Shown here piece by piece: positions 43,529 through 50,501 of a DNA stretch of 64,000 nucleotides; position 1 is the first letter of the stretch, and every line of letters begins with the position of its first letter. The position numbers were made by a program, and so were the translations under genes. The notes beneath the pieces are model-generated. The model worked only from the letters and a program-made list of their open reading frames with translations. It was not told the origin of the DNA and made no database searches. The DNA is from Winogradskyella epiphytica (GTDB taxonomy: Bacteria; Bacteroidota; Bacteroidia; Flavobacteriales; Flavobacteriaceae): the NCBI RefSeq assembly GCF_003217215.1, contig NZ_QJTD01000004.1, forward strand, positions 114,790-178,789, written 5' to 3'.

Positions 43529-43571
43529 TCTGAATAATTTTATAATCTTGCCAATTTTTGACAAGCGTTTG

Positions 43572-43579
43572 CAAAATTA
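43572..43579 (-). promoter_or_regulatory. Promoter -7 box of lysS
   Basis: On the minus strand TAATTTTG fits TAnnTTTG and lies 43 bases before the chosen start at 43528. No TTG occurs at -33. It supports rejecting the upstream ATG at 43564. Confidence 0.4.
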
Positions 43580-43747
43580 CACTATTTAGAAAAATTAGGG
43601 AATTCTTTTAGGAATGTTTTAAGCATCTTAAGGCTTAAAACTTAACAATTGTATCAATTTTGTTCTATTATGAATGAAAACCACTGATTTTTGTAACATT
43701 ATTGGTTCATTAGCGTCTAATCATTGTATTTTATTATCAATTAAATT

Positions 43748-43906
43748 ATGAGTTTTTGGCGTGTTATACTTTCTATTATTTGTCCACCTTTAGCGGTTAT
43801 TGATAAAGGCTGTGGTTCTATTCTTATCACTTTTATTTTATGGCTTTGTGGTTGGGCTCCGGGGGTGATTGCGGCCTTGATTATTTTAAATAATCCCAAA
43901 AGATAA
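43748..43906 (+). CDS. YqaE/Pmp3 family membrane mini-protein
   Basis: A 52-residue protein starting MSFWRVILSIICPPLAVIDK and ending LIILNNPKR. The pattern CPPLAV-x5-GCG-x15-GWAPGVIAALI is the hallmark of the YqaE/Pmp3 (UPF0057) family: two membrane segments (about 5-20 and 25-48) joined by a Gly-Cys-Gly turn. Members help membrane potential or stress tolerance in yeast and plants, and in bacteria are often stress induced. It stands alone between lysS and a lipoprotein gene, on the plus strand. The overlapping minus-strand frame is a shadow. Confidence 0.88.
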   Translation: MSFWRVILSIICPPLAVIDKGCGSILITFILWLCGWAPGVIAALIILNNPKR

Positions 43907-43986
43907 TAGTTGGTTTGAATGTTTTTATGGGCCCCATAGGAATATAAAAATTCAATAAGGAATAGCATTCTTCGTTTGTATTCGTA

Positions 43987-44015
43987 TTGGTCTAATTACT
44001 TTTTAATTACCTTTG
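43987..44015 (+). promoter_or_regulatory. Promoter of the lipoprotein-lipB operon
   Basis: TTG (43987-43989), 18 bases, then TACCTTTG (44008-44015): a full match to the Bacteroidota -33/-7 pattern. It rules out an in-frame start at 44013 and supports ATG 44031, leaving a leader of about ten bases. Confidence 0.7.
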
Positions 44016-44030
44016 GTTCAAATTTTAGGT

Positions 44031-44867
44031 ATGAAAATTCAATTATTATTTATTGCTATTCTTGTTCTTCTTACAAGTTGCAATGTTACCGAATCGATTG
44101 TTTTCAATAAGGATATGAGTGGCGATTTCAAGTCTTCATTTGATATGTCGCCTATGCTAAATTTTGCCAACTCTCAGAAGTCAGATGCTGAAAAAGAACA
44201 AAAGGCAAAAGAGCAGAAGATGGATACGACTATCGTTTTTAGTTCTTTAATGGAAACCTATAAGGATAGTATCTCTACACTTCCTGAAGCAGAACGTCTA
44301 CGACTGGAAAAATTGAAAGATGTGACCATGAGCATAAGGATGGATGAGGAAGAACATATTTTTGAATTTAGTATTCTTAAACCATTTAAGTCGGTTAATG
44401 ATTTAGAGAGTGTGCATGATCAAACTAATGAAGCCATTGGTATTGTGAAAACCTTAGGAAATAAGGAGGGGCAAGCTCCCGAAGATCAACTGGACGAATT
44501 AACAAAAACCGATCAAGTAATCTATACTTTTAAAAACAATACGTTTTCAAGAACTCAGTCTTTTCCTGAGACCGATGATAGTGTTATTGATAATGATTCG
44601 ATTGAAGAAGAGGAATTAGATAATGAAAACACCGAAATAGAAGCTGATGCCGACGAATTCGGAGAGCAGTTTAAGGTGCAATTTGAGGAGATATTTGCCA
44701 AATCTAATTATACGTTGGTGTATACCTTTCCGAAGAAAATAAAATCGGTTAAGCATGAAGGAGCTACAATTTCTGAAGACGGGAAAACGGTCACGGTTGT
44801 AATGCCTTGGGATGTCATAAACAAAGATAATTCAGTGATGAATTTAAATATTATACTAGAAGATTAA
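44031..44867 (+). CDS. Conserved flavobacterial lipoprotein of unknown function
   Basis: A 278-residue protein that I cannot name. Lipoprotein signal with Cys17 (LLTSC). The mature protein is acidic and largely helical (KSDAEKEQKAKEQKMDTTIV), with a central segment very rich in Asp and Glu (DSIEEEELDNENTEIEADAD, about 197-216), then a beta-rich end (YTLVYTFPKKIKSVKHEGAT) that closes with VMPWDVINKDNSVMNLNIIL. The last part looks like the end of lipoproteins that bind the membrane through a beta sandwich. It is followed four bases later by lipB. The start was chosen because the promoter overlaps the only upstream alternative. Confidence 0.7.
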   Translation: MKIQLLFIAILVLLTSCNVTESIVFNKDMSGDFKSSFDMSPMLNFANSQKSDAEKEQKAKEQKMDTTIVFSSLMETYKDSISTLPEAERLRLEKLKDVTMSIRMDEEEHIFEFSILKPFKSVNDLESVHDQTNEAIGIVKTLGNKEGQAPEDQLDELTKTDQVIYTFKNNTFSRTQSFPETDDSVIDNDSIEEEELDNENTEIEADADEFGEQFKVQFEEIFAKSNYTLVYTFPKKIKSVKHEGATISEDGKTVTVVMPWDVINKDNSVMNLNIILED

Positions 44868-44871
44868 GATT

Positions 44872-45588
44872 TTGAATAAAACAGTACAGATACAAGATTT
44901 AGGGACTAAAGATTTTAAAGAAACTTGGGATTACCAAGAGATGCTTTTTAAATCAATTTTAGATACAAAAATTAAGAATAGAAGAGAGGACGCTGGTTTA
45001 GAAACAGATAATTACTTTTTGTTTGTTGAGCATCCTCATGTTTATACATTAGGTAAAAGTGGAGATTTATCTAACTTGCTGCTTTCTGAAGAGCAATTGA
45101 AGGAAAAAGGAGCTACATTTTATAAAATAAATAGAGGAGGAGACATCACTTATCACGGTCCAGGTCAAATTGTGGGTTATCCAATTTTGGACTTAGATAA
45201 TTTCTTCACGGATATCCATAAATATCTTCGTTTTTTGGAAGAAGCGATTATTCTCACCTTAGCTGAATACGGTTTGGAAACCGAGCGTAGTCCTGGAGAA
45301 ACAGGAGTTTGGCTTGATGTAGGGACGCCATTTGCTCGTAAAATTTGCGCTATGGGAGTTAGAGCGAGCCGTTGGGTGACTATGCACGGTTTTGCTTTAA
45401 ATGTGAATGCTGATTTAGGTTATTTTGATAATATTATTCCTTGTGGTATTCGCGGTAAAGCGGTCACAACACTTAATAATGAATTAGGTGTGGATAGGGT
45501 TGATGAAGCTGAGGTGAAAACAAAGATTTTAAAGCATTTTAAAGACTTGTTTGAAGCAGAATATGTTTATGAGCCTTCAGTGCTTTAA
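44872..45588 (+). CDS. lipB: Lipoyl(octanoyl) transferase LipB
   Basis: Transfers octanoate from octanoyl-ACP to the lipoyl domains of 2-oxoacid dehydrogenases and GcvH; cytoplasmic. The start is TTG at 44872, four bases after the lipoprotein stop; the next Met (residue 24) would remove the conserved first strand. Family motifs: EHPHVYTLGKSGDLSNLL (about 53-70), RGGDITYHGPGQIVGYPILD (about 86-105), the catalytic Lys in ARKICAMGVRASRW and Cys in IPCGIRGKAVTTL. At 238 residues it is of normal size. It could lipoylate the E2 encoded at 11020, but the genes are far apart. Confidence 0.94.
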   Translation: MNKTVQIQDLGTKDFKETWDYQEMLFKSILDTKIKNRREDAGLETDNYFLFVEHPHVYTLGKSGDLSNLLLSEEQLKEKGATFYKINRGGDITYHGPGQIVGYPILDLDNFFTDIHKYLRFLEEAIILTLAEYGLETERSPGETGVWLDVGTPFARKICAMGVRASRWVTMHGFALNVNADLGYFDNIIPCGIRGKAVTTLNNELGVDRVDEAEVKTKILKHFKDLFEAEYVYEPSVL

Positions 45589-45608
45589 TTTGAATTAGCG
45601 TTTCGGAG

Positions 45609-46112
45609 TTATAAATAATCGATGCCTTTAATTTCAAAAACACGCTCTTCTGTGGCGAGTTTTAATACGGCTTTTTCTCCCACTTTTTTATTGGTTAGTA
45701 ACCTAGCTATTGGTGAGATAAATGCTATTTTACCTTTGGATATATCGGCCTCGTCTACACCAACTATTTGATACCTGTTGAGTTTGGGCTCTTTTCCGAT
45801 TTTAAGTGTCACTGTGGCACCAAAGCGCACCTCTTCTTGTGGTTGTTTATCAAGCTCTACTATTTTGGCTGTTGCAATACGGTTTAGTAAGAGCTGTAAT
45901 TTTGCATTAATGTGGTTGACGGCAATTCGCCTTTCGTTGTCGTTGGTGGTATCAAGCTTATCTCTTTCGTCTATTAACGACTGTTTTTCTTCCAATAGTT
46001 GATTCATACCAACTTGAGTCACGTAATTGGTCACCCCTTCCGGTAAGTCTGCTCTAGGTGGTACAATAGGAATTTCTTCCTGATCATCTTCTTTTACAAA
46101 TCCTCTACTCAT
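45609..46112 (-). CDS. GreA/GreB family transcription elongation factor-like protein
   Basis: A 167-residue protein. It begins MSRGFVKEDDQEEIPIVPPR, a short acidic N-terminal extension, then an antiparallel coiled coil (about 33-88: NQLLEEKQSLIDERDKLDTT ... NAKLQLLLNRIATAKIVELD) and a FKBP-like C-terminal domain (VRFGATVTLKIGKEPKLNRY ... SPIARLLTNKKVGEKAVL). The family is clear. The coiled-coil tip reads DTTNDNERRIAV and lacks the canonical G-D-x-S-E-N-A-x motif whose two acidic residues give GreA and GreB their transcript-cleavage activity. It may therefore act on RNA polymerase differently. It follows the 55-residue membrane protein gene by three bases. Confidence 0.85.
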   Translation of the reverse strand: MSRGFVKEDDQEEIPIVPPRADLPEGVTNYVTQVGMNQLLEEKQSLIDERDKLDTTNDNERRIAVNHINAKLQLLLNRIATAKIVELDKQPQEEVRFGATVTLKIGKEPKLNRYQIVGVDEADISKGKIAFISPIARLLTNKKVGEKAVLKLATEERVFEIKGIDYL

Positions 46113-46115
46113 AAT

Positions 46116-46283
46116 TTATTGAAACTTTTTTGCTGAATACTGTCCGATAAAATAAGCAATTAGTATCGGAATTATGCTAAAAGCGATGTGTTTGTTAAGC
46201 ACATTGAATTCGTTTAGAGCTATAAATAACCCAGTTGCAATTATTATAAAGCTGAGATCGAAAATTCTTTTACTGGATTTCAT
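46116..46283 (-). CDS. 55-residue predicted membrane protein upstream of the Gre factor
   Basis: A small frame of 55 codons starting MKSSKRIFDLSFIIIATGLF and ending AYFIGQYSAKKFQ. It has two hydrophobic segments (about 9-26 and 33-48) with basic ends, typical of a two-pass membrane protein. The stop is three bases before the Gre-family start, so the two are likely one operon. A TATCTTTA box sits at 46307-46314. I do not recognise the family. It could be a spurious frame, but the amphiphilic plan and the tight spacing argue for a real gene. Confidence 0.6.
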   Translation of the reverse strand: MKSSKRIFDLSFIIIATGLFIALNEFNVLNKHIAFSIIPILIAYFIGQYSAKKFQ

Positions 46284-46482
46284 GAGTATATCTATTTAGT
46301 CTTTGGTAAAGATAATTCATAATTATTGCTACTAAAAATCAATGTTTAAAACTTTGTACAGACTTTGTTTGAATGAATAAAACCTTTATAGAGAATGCTT
46401 GTTCTTGCGATAGGCTGTATATTAGCAAACTTAAAATAATCTACTGAAGACTGTATGAGTCTTAATCAAGTTAACATTACTT

Positions 46483-47658
46483 ATGAAGCGTATTTATTCA
46501 AATTTATTATTTAAGGTTTTTATTGCCATAGTTTTAGGGATTCTTTTTGGTCAAGTTTTACCTGAATCCATAAACCGAATATTTACCACATTTAATGCGC
46601 TTTTTGGCCAATTTTTAAGTTTCTCTATACCTTTAATTATCATGGGCTTAATTATGCCTGCCATTTCCGATTTGGGTAGAGGTGCCGGAAAGTTATTATT
46701 GATTACAGCTTTGATAGCTTATGGTTCGACCTTGTTTTCTGGTTTTATGACCTATTTTACAGCTTCGAATATCTTCCCATTTCTATTAGAGTCGCATGTG
46801 GAAACTGCGGGGCAAATAGCGGATTCGGGTAAGGAATTGACGCCATACTTCAGTATTAATATACCTCCTGTTTTGGATGTAATGTCGGCCTTGGTTCTAG
46901 CGTTTGTTATTGGTTTAGGACTGTCGTTTCAAGAGAAATCGAATTTGAAATTAATAGTTAAGGACTTTCAGAAAATTATAATGCAATTAATAGAAAATGT
47001 CATCGTGCCTTTACTGCCGCTATTCATATTAGGCATATTTGTGAGTATGTCATTTAACGGTAAGGTATTCTCTATTTTATCCGTATTCATTAGCATTATA
47101 GGTGTTATTTTTGCGTTGCATATTCTTCTATTATTACTTCAATATGTGATAGCAGGAGTTGTAACAAAGCAGAACCCTATAAAGTTATTAATAACTATGA
47201 TGCCCGCTTATTTTACGGCATTAGGGACTCAATCTTCGGCAGCGACTATTCCTGTGACTTTGAAACAAGCTTTAAAGAATGGTGTTTCAGAAAAAATTGC
47301 AGGATTTGTTATTCCCTTATGTGCTACCATTCACTTGTCTGGAAGTATTATGAAAATTACGGCCTGCGCAATGGCTTTAATGATATTACAAGGGATGCCT
47401 TTTAGTTTTGCTCTATTCTCTGGTTTTATCTTTGTTTTAGGAATCGCGATGATTGCAGCACCAGGAGTGCCTGGAGGCGCGATTATGGCGGCCGTAGGAA
47501 TCTTACAGTCTATGTTAGGATTTAACGAAGATATGATAGGTCTTATGATTGCCTTGTATATTGCTATGGACAGCTTCGGAACCGCTTGTAATGTCACCGG
47601 AGATGGTGCTATTTCTTTAGTGGTCGATAAGATAACTAAAGAAAAGATCGTCGCTTAA
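46483..47658 (+). CDS. Dicarboxylate/amino acid:cation symporter (DAACS family)
   Basis: A 391-residue inner-membrane transporter of the GltP/DctA/SLC1 fold. Seven to eight membrane segments and two re-entrant hairpins are expected; the conserved regions are visible: AYFTALGTQSSAATIPVT (the serine-rich HP1 hairpin, about 245-262), PLCATIHLSGSIMKIT (TM7-like; NMDGT is replaced by HLSGS), and DSFGTACNVTGDGAISLVVD (TM8, about 367-386). In glutamate carriers the TM7 motif is NMDGTA; the change here suggests a different substrate or sodium site. It is a single gene convergent with the NdpA-like gene eight bases away. Confidence 0.88.
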   Translation: MKRIYSNLLFKVFIAIVLGILFGQVLPESINRIFTTFNALFGQFLSFSIPLIIMGLIMPAISDLGRGAGKLLLITALIAYGSTLFSGFMTYFTASNIFPFLLESHVETAGQIADSGKELTPYFSINIPPVLDVMSALVLAFVIGLGLSFQEKSNLKLIVKDFQKIIMQLIENVIVPLLPLFILGIFVSMSFNGKVFSILSVFISIIGVIFALHILLLLLQYVIAGVVTKQNPIKLLITMMPAYFTALGTQSSAATIPVTLKQALKNGVSEKIAGFVIPLCATIHLSGSIMKITACAMALMILQGMPFSFALFSGFIFVLGIAMIAAPGVPGGAIMAAVGILQSMLGFNEDMIGLMIALYIAMDSFGTACNVTGDGAISLVVDKITKEKIVA

Positions 47659-47666
47659 CCACTTCG

Positions 47667-48716
47667 TTAAGACTCATCATTAAAAAACACTTTATAATAG
47701 TGCATTTTTTTGTCTTCGTCGTAACCGCGTTCTAAATACTCTGCTGAAGCATCTGGCGCATCGACATCGAGTTTGATTTGAATATTCGTATCGAGTTTTA
47801 TCTCTGTTTTTATCTTTTGTTTTTGCTTTTTTAAGGCAATTTCAGAGACGTCAAACTGATTTCTAATGAGAACTTTATGGTCTGATTCGTAGTTTTTCTT
47901 ATAATCTTCAAAGAGTTGAATTTTGTCTTCTTCATCAAAGACTTCCTCTTTAAAAGTTTCGATGTTTACAATTTCATTTTCCTTGAAAAAATCGACGGTT
48001 TTAGCTAGGAAATTACTTTGCTCTTGGCCACCAAAATTAGGTTGAAGTACTTCTTTTGAAAACTCTCTACAAAGCTCGATACAGTTTTTTGTATGTTGGT
48101 TACTATCGTCAGGATATCTGATGTTTAAAAAACTTTTTATCCAATATTGTGTATCGTAAGTATTGTTATCTACACTGAACACAATTTTTCCTTCCATATC
48201 GGAAGTATTTAGGATTAAACAACCCTTGTCCACCTTCTTGGCTTGGATGCCTTTCTGAACTAAAATATCGTAGTTGTTATCCTCTAAATAGGTTTGAAAA
48301 AACTCGGTTTTATTTTCAATTTTAAAAATACCAATAGCGTCTGTAAAATAGTCTTCGTATTGTACATTTTCGAAATGACAAACAAGCACATCTCCGGTCT
48401 TAATTTGTGCTGAATTACTCTGCTCAAATAAGTGGGTGACAATATGTTTTGATATCTCTACAAAATCGGCATCCTCTTTAAACAATTGGTCGCTGTAGAT
48501 GTTGATTTCATTGAGTCCAACATCACTGTGGTGATGGAATCTGTAGCTCTCTGCAACACTCACAAAAGGTTTTAAAAGATAAGGAAGCATTAAGTTATAA
48601 GTGGCTTCGTCAAAATCTACTGTAGCATCAGAGAAGGCATTTTTGGTGCCGTTAAATTTGTTTCCAACCTTGTGTATAATACAGCTTTTTAAAGAGGCTT
48701 TTTGTCGTTTAATCAT
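47667..48716 (-). CDS. NdpA-like nucleoid-associated protein (37-kDa family)
   Basis: A 349-residue protein resembling the YejK/NdpA nucleoid-associated family. Typical features include the N-terminal IIHKVGNKFNGTKNAFSDAT (about 14-33), the helical YNLMLPYLLKPF, and later DVLVCHFENVQYEDYFTDAI (about 105-125). No catalytic or membrane motif is found. Members bind nucleoid DNA, but the mechanism is not known. The C-terminal part (about 245-349) is charged, with KKQKQKIKTEIKLDTNIQIK. It stands alone on the minus strand between the convergent symporter gene and the OmpA gene. Confidence 0.8.
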   Translation of the reverse strand: MIKRQKASLKSCIIHKVGNKFNGTKNAFSDATVDFDEATYNLMLPYLLKPFVSVAESYRFHHHSDVGLNEINIYSDQLFKEDADFVEISKHIVTHLFEQSNSAQIKTGDVLVCHFENVQYEDYFTDAIGIFKIENKTEFFQTYLEDNNYDILVQKGIQAKKVDKGCLILNTSDMEGKIVFSVDNNTYDTQYWIKSFLNIRYPDDSNQHTKNCIELCREFSKEVLQPNFGGQEQSNFLAKTVDFFKENEIVNIETFKEEVFDEEDKIQLFEDYKKNYESDHKVLIRNQFDVSEIALKKQKQKIKTEIKLDTNIQIKLDVDAPDASAEYLERGYDEDKKMHYYKVFFNDES

Positions 48717-48868
48717 TTTAAAATGTTTGCAAATTGTTTGTCACTAATAAAGGCTTTTAAGTTTATAAAACCAAAACCTAAATTTAAGACTACAATACTA
48801 CAAAAGGAAAGATATATAAATTATAAAACGACCATTTAATTTTGATATTTTAAGACTTAAAACCTTCT

Positions 48869-50428
48869 TTATATTTTTATAAATTCCACACGTCGGTTTT
48901 GCGCTTTACCATCTGATGTACTATTGTCCCCAACGGGCTCGCTCGAGCCTTTACCATCTGTGGTTAAGCGTTCTTCTGAAATATTATAAATGGAAACTAA
49001 GGCCTCTTTTACAGCTGCGGCTCTGGCTTTTGAAAGTTTTAGATTCGCATCCGTTTTACCATCAGAGTCTGTATGACCTATAATGTTCAATTTTATCGAT
49101 TCATCTTGTTTTAAGACTTGTGAAATTTGAAGCACAATGCCCAGGGATTGGGGTTCAATTTTTGCTGAGCCTGATTCAAATAAAATGCCATTCGTAGAAA
49201 TTTTCCCTTCCGACATTAACTTTCGTCTTAAATCGACACCACCTTTAGCTACTTTAAGGTTATTAATAAATATACGTTCACCGTCATGGACTAGGCTCAC
49301 AATGCCAAATTTTATATGGTTGAGCACATTAGATTCTTCAATAAACCTTGGAATATCGAGGTGCTTGGTTTCATTTATCCATAGTCTAAAACGGTGTTTA
49401 GTTACCGATATGGCGATATGAGGTTGGTTTAAAATCTCGTTTCTAATATCTGTAGAAATATGACTATCAATGGTGCCTGGGCTTCCATTAAAATAGTTGT
49501 AATTGTGAATGCTAAAAATATTATGTTGGCCTAAAGGAATTGAAACTTTTACAAAGTGATCTTTGCCATCTTCGAATGTATTGGTATCACTGATGTATAT
49601 GGAGAACATGGCGTTAGCAGAGGTTTTTTTAGACAAACCAGATGTAAGTAAATCGAATTCGATGGAGTAGTCTTCTGGCAAACTTTTTACATCTGGGATA
49701 GAATAAATTTTGCGTCCTGGCTGCATTTCAAACCAATTCCCTTCAGCATTATTAATTCTTACCACCTCACCAGAACCATTGGTGTTCCATCGTGATGGAA
49801 AATCACCTATAAAATCTTCAGAGAAATCATCAAAAAATAAAGTTTCATCACCTGGAACAAAATCATATTTACTGTAAACTTCTAGGTCTTTTGAGATGTT
49901 TGAAGAAGCAGTGCTAGTGTTGCTATGCGTGTTTGTACTGCTTGTTGAATTGTCGTTAGAGGCTTCTACTGTTTGGTCTTTGTCTTCTGAAGTGTTTTCT
50001 TCCTTTTTCTTATTGCGTTCACGTTGGCCAAGTAATAATTCTTTTGATGTAGAAATACTGTAGGATAGCGCTTTTTTTGCCTTATTGATTTGTAAGGTAG
50101 CTTTGGCTTGTTTTAGAGCGCCTTTGCCGTCTAAGTCATTGAGAATATTAGGCGCATTTTCACTGACTATAGTAACCTCTTCAAGCGCCTCTTCTAAAAC
50201 ATCTATGTCCTCATCATCTAATGGTGTTCCGGAAGCGGCGTAACCGTCATACTTATACACTTTCTCATATAAGTTGAAGGATTTCTGAACGAAATTATCG
50301 ACACTAGATATGCCAACTCTGCTTCTTGGACGTTTGATTTTTTTGGTTTGCGCATCCACATGAGGAATAACAAACATTAGGAGTAAAACCGATAAGCATA
50401 ACTGCTTATAAAATAGTGAATATTTCAT
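48869..50428 (-). CDS. OmpA family outer-membrane protein
   Basis: A 519-residue protein. Signal peptide 1-26 (ending HVDAQ). Residues about 30-190 are helical with a Ser/Thr/Asn-rich linker (NDNSTSSTNTHSNTSTASSN). The middle (about 200-395) looks like a concanavalin-type beta-sandwich (LFFDDFSEDFIGDFPSRWNT ... VSIPLGQHNIFSIHNYNYF). The C-terminal OmpA domain (about 405-519) has the peptidoglycan-binding pattern LNIIGHTDSDGKTDANLKLS and AQNRRVEFIKI. It probably ties the outer membrane to peptidoglycan, with the sandwich domain possibly binding glycans. Start and length look normal. It is 73 bases from the following large lipoprotein gene, same direction. Confidence 0.85.
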   Translation of the reverse strand: MKYSLFYKQLCLSVLLLMFVIPHVDAQTKKIKRPRSRVGISSVDNFVQKSFNLYEKVYKYDGYAASGTPLDDEDIDVLEEALEEVTIVSENAPNILNDLDGKGALKQAKATLQINKAKKALSYSISTSKELLLGQRERNKKKEENTSEDKDQTVEASNDNSTSSTNTHSNTSTASSNISKDLEVYSKYDFVPGDETLFFDDFSEDFIGDFPSRWNTNGSGEVVRINNAEGNWFEMQPGRKIYSIPDVKSLPEDYSIEFDLLTSGLSKKTSANAMFSIYISDTNTFEDGKDHFVKVSIPLGQHNIFSIHNYNYFNGSPGTIDSHISTDIRNEILNQPHIAISVTKHRFRLWINETKHLDIPRFIEESNVLNHIKFGIVSLVHDGERIFINNLKVAKGGVDLRRKLMSEGKISTNGILFESGSAKIEPQSLGIVLQISQVLKQDESIKLNIIGHTDSDGKTDANLKLSKARAAAVKEALVSIYNISEERLTTDGKGSSEPVGDNSTSDGKAQNRRVEFIKI

Positions 50429-50501
50429 ATAAGTAATTGATTAATAGCTCTGTAAACTTAAGAATAACTAATCAATTTAAAAAATGAAAACTCAGTTTTG
50501 C

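Noticed and set aside
43741..43968. A 75-codon minus-strand frame between lysS and the lipoprotein gene
   Set aside because: It is the shadow of the YqaE-type plus-strand gene, whose family motif is clear.
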